A program made the translations under genes and the position numbers. The notes beneath the pieces were generated by a model that worked only from the letters and a program-made list of their open reading frames with translations, was not told the origin of the DNA and ran no database searches. This document shows, one piece after another, positions 42,562 to 50,469 of a stretch of DNA of 64,000 nt (its first letter is position 1; each line of letters starts with the position of its first letter). The DNA is taken from NCBI GenBank assembly GCA_964630595.1, contig CAZVVT010000001.1:310001-374000 (forward strand). The letters are read 5' to 3'. Source of the stretch: CAZVVT01 sp964630595. GTDB taxonomy: Bacteria > Chlamydiota > Chlamydiia > Chlamydiales > VFKH01.

Positions 42562-42807
42562 ATGAAAGAATTTGTTGAGTACATTGTGAAAAACCTCGTT
42601 GACAACCCCCAAGGCATTGCTGTGAGCACGCTGGAGGGCGAGCGCGGCATGATCATCGAAATTCGCGTACCCAAAAGCGACATTGGCAAAGTTGTGGGCC
42701 GTCAAGGCAACACGATTAAAGCCCTACGCACGATTGTGACCGCTATTTCCGCGCGACTAGGCAAGCACGTGCGGCTCGAATTAATCGAACCGGAAGCCGC
42801 TGCTTGA
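42562..42807 (+). CDS. khpA: KhpA-type KH-domain RNA-binding protein, copy 2
   Basis: 81 residues. N-terminus MKEFVEYIVKNLVD nearly identical to copy 1, KH loop GKVVGRQGNTIKALRTI. It lacks the long acidic tail of copy 1. It lies between the HAD gene (divergent) and tRNA-Cys. ATG preceded by weak signals only. Two KhpA copies within 12 kb suggest duplication and perhaps distinct RNA targets. Confidence 0.93.
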   Translation: MKEFVEYIVKNLVDNPQGIAVSTLEGERGMIIEIRVPKSDIGKVVGRQGNTIKALRTIVTAISARLGKHVRLELIEPEAAA

Positions 42808-42846
42808 CTTCTCCGGATGAGGCAGTTTAGACTACCTCATCCTTTT

Positions 42847-42918
42847 GGTGGCATAGCCAAGTGGTAAGGCAGTGGCCTGCAAAGCCGCGAGTCCCCAGTT
42901 CGAATCTGGGTGCCACCT
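42847..42918 (+). tRNA. tRNA-Cys (anticodon GCA)
   Basis: 72 nt. Acceptor stem GGTGGCA/TGCCACC (7 bp), D-arm AGCCAAGTGGTAAGGC, anticodon loop CTGCAAA with GCA at 42879-42881, T-arm CAGTTCGAATCTG, and discriminator T (U73), the cysteine identity base. No CCA encoded. The rsmI start lies 12 nt downstream. Confidence 0.97.
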
Positions 42919-42930
42919 ATACATCTTTAT

Positions 42931-43713
42931 ATGCTTTATATTGTCGCGACACCTATTGGCAATCTCGGCGACATTACGCGGCGTGCTCTACAAGTACTCC
43001 AAGAAGTCGATGTCATCCTTGCGGAAGACACCCGCACCAGCGCCGTCCTTTTGCACCACTACGAGATCAAAACATCGCTACTCTCTTATCACCAATTCAA
43101 TGAAGCAGCGCGCATTCCTCAGCTCGTGCAGCGCCTTCATGCGGGAGAAAAGATTGCGCTCATCAGCGATGCCGGCTCTCCTCTCATCTCCGATCCAGGC
43201 GAGCGGCTGGTAGAGGCGCTGCAAAAAGAGGGGCTGCCCTACACTGTTCTGCCCGGCCCTTGCAGCATCATCGCCGCTCTTCAGCTCTCTGGCTTTTCTC
43301 CCATCCCCTTCCAATTCGTCGGCTTTGCCCCCAAGTCGGGCCAAGCTGCCTGGGTGCGCACGCTGCTCGACTACCGCGGCACTTCGATTTTCTTCGAGAC
43401 GGCGCCGCGCATTCGCAGCACCCTTGAGGAGTTCAAAGAGACGCGCATCTGCATCGCGCGCGAAATCACCAAACATTTTGAAGAGGTACTGGTCGGTCCA
43501 GCCAGCACTCTGATAGAGAAACTGCCCAACCCCAAGGGCGAGTTTGTGGTGGTTGTGGAAAGCGGCGGCGGCCGAGTTGACCTACAGACCTGCCTCGAAG
43601 AGGTGCAAAAATTGATGAGCGAGGGGCTGACATTGCGCGATGCAGTCGCCCGAGTTGCAGAAGAGATGAATGTCTCGAAAAGGCAATTGTACCAATTGGC
43701 AATTGAGCGTTAA
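42931..43713 (+). CDS. rsmI: RsmI, 16S rRNA C1402 ribose 2'-O-methyltransferase
   Basis: 260 residues from the ATG at 42931; an earlier ATG at 42910 lies within the tRNA-Cys gene and is rejected. Tetrapyrrole-methylase fold: LYIVATPIGNLGDITRRALQVL, AEDTRTS, ALISDAGSPLISDPG (SAM loop) and LPGPCSIIAALQLSG. A C-terminal helical extension ends in SKRQLYQLAIER. Probably co-transcribed with tRNA-Cys and the groEL paralogue. Confidence 0.95.
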   Translation: MLYIVATPIGNLGDITRRALQVLQEVDVILAEDTRTSAVLLHHYEIKTSLLSYHQFNEAARIPQLVQRLHAGEKIALISDAGSPLISDPGERLVEALQKEGLPYTVLPGPCSIIAALQLSGFSPIPFQFVGFAPKSGQAAWVRTLLDYRGTSIFFETAPRIRSTLEEFKETRICIAREITKHFEEVLVGPASTLIEKLPNPKGEFVVVVESGGGRVDLQTCLEEVQKLMSEGLTLRDAVARVAEEMNVSKRQLYQLAIER

Positions 43714-43726
43714 ACTAGGAGGCCTT

Positions 43727-45316
43727 ATGGAAGCAAAAGAACTGATTTTTGAAGAAGAGGCGAGAAAGAAACTTCTCTCCGGCATTGTCCAAATTACTGA
43801 CGCTATTGCGTGCACACTGGGACCTCAAGGTCGCAATGTCGGCATAGAAAAGAGCTGGGGCTCTCCTACCATCATCAACGATGGACACACGATTGTAAAA
43901 GAGATGGAGCTGCCCGACCAATTCGAAAATATGGGCGCTCAACTCGTGCGCGAAGCAGCGAGCAAACTGAAAGAAAAATGCGGTGATGGCACAACGACAA
44001 CGAGTTTGCTTTTGCGTGCTATGGCAGAAGAGGGCATCAAGTATGTCTCTTCAGGTGCCAGCCCTATCAGCTTGAAGCGCGGCATGGATAAGGCGCTCGA
44101 AGCGATCGTAAAAAACCTAGAAGCGATCAAGATTCACAGCGAAAAAGAGATCGTTTCGGTAGCCACCGTCTCCGCTTCCGGCAACAGAGAAATCGGCCAG
44201 CTGATCGCCGACGCCATTGCCAAGGTAGGCAAAGACGGCGTGGTCACCATTGAAGAGGGCAAGACAACAGAGACCACGATCGACGTTGTTAAAGGTATGC
44301 AGTTTGATCGCGGCTATATGAGCCCCTACTTCTGCACGAATGCAGAGAACATGACAGCGGAGCTGGTTGAGCCCGCTATCCTTACTGTCGATAAGAAGAT
44401 CTCCTCCATTCAAGAGCTTCTTCCTCTTTTGCAAGCCGTTGCTGCTACGGGCAAAACGCTGCTCATCATTGCCGACGATATTGAGGGCGATGCGCTCTCT
44501 ACTCTTGTCATCAACCGCTTAAAGGGCATTCTCAAAGTCGCTGCTGTGAAAGCACCGGGCTTTGGAGATCGCAAAAAAGCGATGCTCGAAGACATTGCGA
44601 TTTTGACGGGCGCGACAGTCATCGCGGAAGAGACCGGTATTACGCTGAAAGATACGGGGCTGGCGCAACTGGGTTCTGCCGAGCGCGTCACGATCACGAA
44701 AGATCATACGACTATCGTCTCGGGCCACGGGCAAAAAGAGTTGATTGCTGCGCGCATCAAACAATTAGAAGCAGAAGCGGAAAAAACGACCTCTACCTAC
44801 GACAAGGAAAAGCTCATTGAGCGCAAAGCAAAGCTCTCCGGAGGCGTTGCTGTCCTGAAAGTGGGCGGAGCGACTGAATCTGAAATGAAGAGAGATAAGC
44901 AGGTTTTCCAAGACTCGCTCAGCTCTACCCTCTCCGCCCTCGAAGCGGGCGTGGTGGCTGGCGGCGGCGTTGGCCTGCTGCGCGCGGCGCAGAAGGCGGC
45001 GCAAGAGCTCAAGCTCGAGGGCGACGAACTGCTCGGCATGCGCATTGTGCTGAAAGCGACAGAGGCCCCCATCCGCCAAATCGCTGCTAATGCCGGCCTG
45101 GAAGCCGCCATGATCATCGATCAGGTCAGGAATGCCAAAGGTGCTGTCGGATTCAACGCGATGAACGAAAAGATCGAAGATCTGATCAAAGCAGACGTGA
45201 TCGACGCGGCCAAAACGGTGCGCTCCTGTATCGTCAACGCTGTCTCTCTTGCGGGCATCGTGCTCAGTTCAGAAGTATTGATCGGCGATGCACCTGAATT
45301 AAAGACTTCAGTATAA
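43727..45316 (+). CDS. GroEL paralogue without groES (GroEL2/3-type)
   Basis: 529 residues from the ATG at 43727, behind AGGAGG. Chaperonin signatures: [32 protein letters not shown] (ATP site), [31 protein letters not shown], and [14 protein letters not shown]. The C-terminus stops at PELKTSV without the Gly-Met tail of canonical GroEL, and no groES is adjacent. Chlamydiae carry two extra divergent GroELs whose partners are unknown; this fits that class. Which of the two cannot be decided here. Confidence 0.92.
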   Translation: MEAKELIFEEEARKKLLSGIVQITDAIACTLGPQGRNVGIEKSWGSPTIINDGHTIVKEMELPDQFENMGAQLVREAASKLKEKCGDGTTTTSLLLRAMAEEGIKYVSSGASPISLKRGMDKALEAIVKNLEAIKIHSEKEIVSVATVSASGNREIGQLIADAIAKVGKDGVVTIEEGKTTETTIDVVKGMQFDRGYMSPYFCTNAENMTAELVEPAILTVDKKISSIQELLPLLQAVAATGKTLLIIADDIEGDALSTLVINRLKGILKVAAVKAPGFGDRKKAMLEDIAILTGATVIAEETGITLKDTGLAQLGSAERVTITKDHTTIVSGHGQKELIAARIKQLEAEAEKTTSTYDKEKLIERKAKLSGGVAVLKVGGATESEMKRDKQVFQDSLSSTLSALEAGVVAGGGVGLLRAAQKAAQELKLEGDELLGMRIVLKATEAPIRQIAANAGLEAAMIIDQVRNAKGAVGFNAMNEKIEDLIKADVIDAAKTVRSCIVNAVSLAGIVLSSEVLIGDAPELKTSV

Positions 45317-45325
45317 TCGCGCCTC

Positions 45326-47041
45326 ATGGACGCAAAGACACAATCTGCTGTTGATGAGTGGCTGAATGGCCCTTATGACGAAGAGACAAAAAAGCAAATC
45401 AAGCAGCTCTCTTCGGAAGAGCTCGTAGACGCTTTCTATAAGCGGCTGGAGTTTGGAACGGGGGGCTTGCGCGGCTTGATGGGCCCTGGCACCAACCGCA
45501 TGAATGCCTATACGGTGCGGGCGGCCACTCAAGGGCTGGCCAACTACATCCTCCATGCGAAAATTTCTCTGCCCTCTGTGGTGATCGGCTATGACAGCCG
45601 CCACCATTCGCGCATGTTTGCGGAGGAGGCCGCGAAAGTGTTGGCTGCTGCTGGCATTCGCGTCTACTTCTACGCAGAGCTGCGCCCTGTACCCATGGTC
45701 TCCTTCGCTTGCCGCCATCTCAAAACGACAGCGGGCATCATGGTTACTGCTTCGCACAACCCTCCGCAGTACAATGGCTATAAGGTCTACTGGAGCGATG
45801 GCTGCCAAGTGCTTCCACCGCATGATGTGGGCATCATTGCTGAGGTCAACAAGATCACTTCACCAACACAAGTCAAAGAGGTGAAGTCGATCAACCACGA
45901 CCTCATCACGCGCATCAATGAAGACGAAGCGCTCGACAAGGCCTATTTAAACGCCGTGCACAGCTACCCCTTCTTCCCGGAAGAAGATCACCACATGGGC
46001 AAGCGGCTGAAGATCGTCTACACCAGTCTCTATGGCACAGGCATCACCATGGTGCCCAAGGCATTAGCGCAGTGGGGCTTTCACGACCTGCACTTCGTGC
46101 AAGAGCAGATCGTCCCCAATGGCGATTTTCCCACCACTCCCTTCCCCAATCCCGAGGAACGCGAAGCGCTTCAGCTGGGCCTGGAGAAACTCAAGAGCTG
46201 CGGCGGCGACCTTCTGATTGCCACCGATCCCGACTGCGACCGCATGGGCATTGCCACCCTCGATAATAAAGAACCCGTGCTCTTCACCGGCAATGAGATC
46301 GTCTGCCTCGCTGCAGCACATATTTTAGAGCGCGGTCACCTTCCAAAAAATCCCGCCTTCATTAAAACGATTGTGACAAGCGAGCTGTTTGCTACGCTCG
46401 TGAAAGCACATGACTGTGCCTGCTTCAACGTGCTGACCGGATTCAAGTACATTGGACAGCTGATGACTGAATGGGAAAAGAGTCATGAGTACCACTATAT
46501 CTTCGGCGGCGAAGAGTCCTACGGCAGCTTGCTGGGCACACATGCGCGCGACAAGGATGCCATCATCGCCTCTGCTTTGATTGCAGAAGTGGCCCTCCAC
46601 GCTAAGCTGCAGGGCAAAACACTCACGCAGAAGCTGCATGATCTCTACGCAAAATATGGCGTCTTCCGCGAAAAGCTTACCTCCCTCACCTTCCCCGGAA
46701 AAGCAGGCGCGGACCAGATGGCCGGCTTCATGAAAAAGCTGCGCGACAAACCGCCTGCAGCTTTCGGCGGCTCGAAGATTGTCGCCATCGACGACTACCA
46801 AACCAGACAGCACACCGAAGGGGGCAAGAAAACGCCCATCTCCCTTCCCGTCTCCAACGTGCTCGTCTTCTGGCTCGAAGATGGCAGTCGCCTTGTCATT
46901 CGCCCCTCGGGCACCGAACCGAAGATCAAACTCTACGGCGAAGTGAAAGAGCCCGCAGGAGCAGACCTGAATGCCTCTATTGCGAAAGCTGACAAACGGC
47001 TTGCGCAGCTTCTCGACGCTTTGAAAAATGATCTTAAATAA
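45326..47041 (+). CDS. Alpha-D-phosphohexomutase (phosphoglucomutase-like)
   Basis: 571 residues. All four family loops are present: phosphoserine loop MVTASHNPPQYNGYK, metal loop ATDPDCDRMGIA, sugar loop GGEESYGS and phosphate loop RPSGTEPKIKLY. The length and the N-terminal FGTGGLRGLMGPGTNRMN resemble the PgcA-type phosphoglucomutase rather than GlmM. Supplies glucose 1-phosphate, a plausible substrate for the pyrophosphorylase at 39023. TATAAT at 45312-45317 lies 8 nt before the ATG; the 3' end overlaps rlmN by 14 bp. Confidence 0.93.
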   Translation: MDAKTQSAVDEWLNGPYDEETKKQIKQLSSEELVDAFYKRLEFGTGGLRGLMGPGTNRMNAYTVRAATQGLANYILHAKISLPSVVIGYDSRHHSRMFAEEAAKVLAAAGIRVYFYAELRPVPMVSFACRHLKTTAGIMVTASHNPPQYNGYKVYWSDGCQVLPPHDVGIIAEVNKITSPTQVKEVKSINHDLITRINEDEALDKAYLNAVHSYPFFPEEDHHMGKRLKIVYTSLYGTGITMVPKALAQWGFHDLHFVQEQIVPNGDFPTTPFPNPEEREALQLGLEKLKSCGGDLLIATDPDCDRMGIATLDNKEPVLFTGNEIVCLAAAHILERGHLPKNPAFIKTIVTSELFATLVKAHDCACFNVLTGFKYIGQLMTEWEKSHEYHYIFGGEESYGSLLGTHARDKDAIIASALIAEVALHAKLQGKTLTQKLHDLYAKYGVFREKLTSLTFPGKAGADQMAGFMKKLRDKPPAAFGGSKIVAIDDYQTRQHTEGGKKTPISLPVSNVLVFWLEDGSRLVIRPSGTEPKIKLYGEVKEPAGADLNASIAKADKRLAQLLDALKNDLK

Positions 47042-48017
47042 TACCCAGCACGCCTTTGCGCAACATTTCAGCAAAGGCAAGCTTCAAGCCAAAAAGCTCT
47101 ATTCTTCGTGGATGAAGAGCGCCTCTTCTCCTCTGCCCGCTCTGAACGAGAAAAAACTTTTTGCCCAGTTCAACGAAGTGGTGCAGTACCGCGTTCCCGA
47201 AGTGGCACGCAGACTCTCTACAGGCGGCGTGGAGAAGTTCTGGCTGCGCTTTGCAGATGGCAAAGAGAGCGAGTCGGTGGTCATTCCCATGAAATATGCC
47301 GCCACCCTCTGCATCTCCTCGCAGGTAGGCTGCCGCATGGGCTGCTCCTTTTGCCAGACTGGACGCATGGGGCTGGTGCGCAATCTCACCCCTGAAGAAA
47401 TTGTCGCACAAGTCTTCACTGCCAAAACTCTGATGGGATACCCCATTCGTAACTTGGTCTTCATGGGCATGGGTGAGCCCCTCGATAACTTCGACAACGT
47501 CCTTGCTGCCATCCAGATCCTTTCCGATGACGCAGGGCTTGCGATTGCAAAAAGCCGCATCACCATCTCCACCTCCGGCCGCATCGACGGCATCAAACGT
47601 CTTAAAAAAGAGGCCGATCCCGCAATCAAGCTCGCCATCTCCGTCAATGCCCCCAATGACGCCATCCGCACCAAACTCATGCCGGTCAACAGGCGCTACA
47701 ACATGGCCGCCCTCAAAGAGGCGCTGATCGACTACGGCCGCCCCCTCCTTGCCGAGTATGTCCTCATCCAGGGCATCAACGACTCTCTCCAAGCAGCGGA
47801 GGAGCTCAGCGCCTGGCTGCAGGGCCTTCATGCCAAAGTCAACCTGATCCCCTATAACCCGCAGTCCAACCCCCGCTTTCAGCCTCCGCATCCTGTTGTA
47901 GTAGAAGCATTTATGACTCACCTGCGTCGTTTAGGCCACCATACTCTTCTACGGACAACTAAGGGCGATGCCATCATGGCGGCTTGCGGCCAATTAGGTG
48001 GGCTCTCTATAAGCTAG
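47028..48017 (+). CDS. rlmN: RlmN-family radical SAM methyltransferase (23S rRNA A2503/tRNA A37)
   Basis: 329 residues. Radical-SAM motif QVGCRMGCSFCQTGRMG (CxxxCxxC), VFMGMGEPLDNFDNV, STSGRIDGIKRL, and the C-terminal methyl-carrier cysteine in AACGQLGG. This combination is specific to RlmN/Cfr. The N-terminal accessory domain is short compared with E. coli (~384 residues). It starts inside the phosphohexomutase gene. Chromosomal context supports a housekeeping rRNA enzyme rather than Cfr resistance. Confidence 0.92.
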   Translation: MILNNTQHAFAQHFSKGKLQAKKLYSSWMKSASSPLPALNEKKLFAQFNEVVQYRVPEVARRLSTGGVEKFWLRFADGKESESVVIPMKYAATLCISSQVGCRMGCSFCQTGRMGLVRNLTPEEIVAQVFTAKTLMGYPIRNLVFMGMGEPLDNFDNVLAAIQILSDDAGLAIAKSRITISTSGRIDGIKRLKKEADPAIKLAISVNAPNDAIRTKLMPVNRRYNMAALKEALIDYGRPLLAEYVLIQGINDSLQAAEELSAWLQGLHAKVNLIPYNPQSNPRFQPPHPVVVEAFMTHLRRLGHHTLLRTTKGDAIMAACGQLGGLSIS

Positions 48018-48022
48018 GGCGT

Positions 48023-48913
48023 ATGCCCATTCATTTTGACCATGAAAAGTACGACGCTCTTGTCGAGCAATATGCAGAAGCTGTTGAAGGAAGAGAGCGT
48101 GAGGCGGCCCGTGAAGCGAACAACGAATTGGTGCGCCTTTTTGGCGTGAATATCGATGCTGGCCTGATCGAACGCGACGGGAAATCGATTGCTCTGCGCG
48201 GCGGCATTACCTATCCCCCTAAAGATCGAGTCTCTGTAGAAAGTGCGGCCGGCATCGCTCTACGCATCATCAGTCCAGTAGAGCCCGAGCAAGTGCAAAC
48301 CCTCTTTGATTACATCGCCTCAGCCATTGAGTTGATCGGACGACTGCTGCAAGAGTGCTTTTCCACAAAAAACCCTGAAACGATCAAACAGGACTCCACC
48401 GCTCAACTCCTTGCCAATCTCGCCCAAACCACGCGCATGGCGCGCCGAGCGTGCGACTACTTCGACGAGGACGAACTGAGCAAGAAAGAGCGCAAACACC
48501 TTCCTCAAATTCTCCAAACCTTCGGCTCTCTCATCAGCCATATCGAACAAGCGCAAGAAGCGGCCAAAAAACACGACTATTCCGCTATCCGAGCCGCCCT
48601 TCAACACGCTTCAGAAAGCCTGCACACCCTCTCTCGCCTCTCTCCCAAAATAGCCCCCCGCCTCCCCCGCGACACAGAAGAGGCAACGGCCCGAGAAGAT
48701 CTGGAGTGGATCAATAGCTGCCGCCACCGCTGCCAAAGTTGGAGCCTTACCTTGGGGCCCACAAAAGGATCTACCGCAGCCCACCTGACCGCCGAATACG
48801 AACGGCTATGCGAAAAGTCCTCGCTCTCCACCGCAGAAACCCTACCTCTTATGATGCACTGGGCGCAGTTCGAAGCTGGATTAGTGGACGCTTTAGTTTC
48901 TCGCGCACGCTAA
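48023..48913 (+). CDS. Helical hypothetical protein
   Basis: 296 residues from the ATG at 48023, preceded by TAGGG; an earlier in-frame start at 47984 is inside rlmN. No signal peptide or membrane segment. Mostly charged alpha-helices with several Cys and His (SCRHRCQSW) near the C-terminus, but no arranged metal motif. I do not recognise a family. It follows rlmN by 5 nt, so it is probably in the same operon. Confidence 0.65.
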   Translation: MPIHFDHEKYDALVEQYAEAVEGREREAAREANNELVRLFGVNIDAGLIERDGKSIALRGGITYPPKDRVSVESAAGIALRIISPVEPEQVQTLFDYIASAIELIGRLLQECFSTKNPETIKQDSTAQLLANLAQTTRMARRACDYFDEDELSKKERKHLPQILQTFGSLISHIEQAQEAAKKHDYSAIRAALQHASESLHTLSRLSPKIAPRLPRDTEEATAREDLEWINSCRHRCQSWSLTLGPTKGSTAAHLTAEYERLCEKSSLSTAETLPLMMHWAQFEAGLVDALVSRAR

Positions 48914-48931
48914 TCTCATTGCAGCAAGGAA

Positions 48932-50425
48932 TTACCTTAATGTGTCCAGAAAATCGTTGAATTCAGCGTTGTTATCGTTGTTGCGAGCGTTGAGTTCTCG
49001 AGCTATGCCAACAAACTCCGCCCTTTTTTCTGCAGAAAGTTTGTGCCAAGACTTTCCTTCCCCGCTTGTAATCGCTTTGAAAAGTTCGATCCCAAACGGC
49101 CCAACCATCCAGGGAAGCAATTGACGAAAGAACTGTTCCCTAGATTCTGCCCACCCAGCAAAACTCATTGATTCTAATTTATCGATAATACACTCAAGAG
49201 TCGCAGCATCCCGTGGCGTAATCCCAGCTTCCCAAAGATCCTCTTTTTCCCAAGGCAAGCCCATTTCGCCAGAGAGAAGTTTCTCCAATAAAGCAACATT
49301 GCCAGACTTTGCCGCAGCTAAAACAAAGTTAGAATGTCTTTTTTCAACTCTACCAACCTCCTCCTCTCTCGAAGAAAATCGATAATCTCGAATTTCCGGC
49401 GTCTCTCGAAGACTTCTTATATCGGCTGCTCGACCGGTCTGAAGAAGCTCTCTAAAAACGGTTGGTATAGCATCTGGAAATCGACGCAAAAACCCGGTCA
49501 ACTCAACAAGACCCAACTCGTGGGCAAGCTCGGAGTATAAGTAACTCATACTACTCCCAGAACTCCACTTAGCCTTTTCGCTTGCTGGTCTGAGATACTT
49601 GTAGAGTTTTTTCATAGGCCCAAGGTCGGGCGGCGGGAATTCAGGAAGATGTAGCTGTGCTTCAACGAGCTCTGGAATATGTGGACTGCTCCCTTTCAAA
49701 GAGAGAATATTATAGAGAGCCAGCCTTGCCAAATAGGATGACTGAAAATAGGACGCCACGGCAAAAAGCTCCATTGCCGCAGCAAGATCCGTGGGAGGAA
49801 TATCAACTTTGTCACCCTCCAGAGCTGCTTTCATGACATCCGTAATCACAATTTCTTTCTGAACAGGCTCGATTTCTTCAGTGGCTTCGTTAATTTGATA
49901 GACAGGCACTGTAATCTTTGGAGGAATTACGGGTGTTTCCGCAGACCAACCGCTAGATCCTGCCTCGATCACTGCACGGTTTTTTCGTCTTTCTTTGTCA
50001 CGCAAAGAGGCTTTTTCTTCCTCAGTGTAACCCCATAAAGGATCTGGTCTTCCAGCACCAGCTGCTGCGCCGCCACCGCCGCTTGCGGCAACTTCCGACA
50101 AATCTCCTACGATTTTTGCAGGAGCAAATCTCCTCGTATCTTGCAAAATAGGCTCAACAAGGGCCGCAATTTCTCCTGTTAATCCTTTTCGCTCCTTTAA
50201 ATTGTCGACATATAAACGCAGAATGTCCTTAACCTCTGCCTGACTAACAATATAGTTTTTATCTGCAGCAAGCTTTTTTACGACCTCTTCTGTAACAGCG
50301 GCAATTTTTCGCTCGGTTTTGCTGTATACCAGAAAAAGCGATGATCGAAGCGCTGGATTGTTATAGGAAGTAAGAGATTCTGGGTCCAGAGAACCCGCTG
50401 AATAAGACGCCATATACAACGGCAT
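48932..50425 (-). CDS. Hypothetical protein with BTB/ankyrin-like helical segments
   Basis: 497 residues, no signal or TM. The N-terminal third is helical and followed by a glycine/alanine linker (about 110-130). The central block VMKAALEGDKVDIPP...AAMELFAVASYFQSSYLARLAL resembles the C-terminal half of BTB/POZ domains. Near 375-420 there is an ankyrin-like FVLAAAKSGNVALLEKLL. Both are weak, memory-based resemblances. Codon and base use is more AT-rich than the neighbouring PgpH gene. ATG at 50425 or 50413; no clear ribosome site. Possible eukaryote-interacting effector. Confidence 0.6.
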   Translation of the reverse strand: MPLYMASYSAGSLDPESLTSYNNPALRSSLFLVYSKTERKIAAVTEEVVKKLAADKNYIVSQAEVKDILRLYVDNLKERKGLTGEIAALVEPILQDTRRFAPAKIVGDLSEVAASGGGGAAAGAGRPDPLWGYTEEEKASLRDKERRKNRAVIEAGSSGWSAETPVIPPKITVPVYQINEATEEIEPVQKEIVITDVMKAALEGDKVDIPPTDLAAAMELFAVASYFQSSYLARLALYNILSLKGSSPHIPELVEAQLHLPEFPPPDLGPMKKLYKYLRPASEKAKWSSGSSMSYLYSELAHELGLVELTGFLRRFPDAIPTVFRELLQTGRAADIRSLRETPEIRDYRFSSREEEVGRVEKRHSNFVLAAAKSGNVALLEKLLSGEMGLPWEKEDLWEAGITPRDAATLECIIDKLESMSFAGWAESREQFFRQLLPWMVGPFGIELFKAITSGEGKSWHKLSAEKRAEFVGIARELNARNNDNNAEFNDFLDTLR

Positions 50426-50426
50426 A

Positions 50427-50468
50427 TGACCGAACGCAAAAAAAAAGCAAGCTTTCTTGGTTCGGTCA
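50427..50468 (-). terminator. Hairpin after the PgpH gene
   Basis: Nine-base perfect arms TGACCGAAC (50427-50435) and GTTCGGTCA (50460-50468) enclose, on the minus strand, AAGCTTGC followed by nine Ts. The T-run within the outer stem is unusual; termination could use the inner stem plus T-run. It sits just beyond the stop at 50470 and just before the start of the next gene. Confidence 0.55.
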
Positions 50469-50469
50469 G

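Noticed and set aside
42910..42930. Upstream ATG start for rsmI
   Set aside because: It overlaps the 3' end of tRNA-Cys; the conserved protein begins at 42931.
46325..47921. Long open frames antisense to the phosphohexomutase and rlmN (251 and 295 codons)
   Set aside because: They mirror GC-rich codons of genes with complete family motifs and have no recognisable domains.
47028..48017. Cfr-type antibiotic-resistance methyltransferase
   Set aside because: Housekeeping context and RlmN-like C-terminus; nothing suggests mobility.
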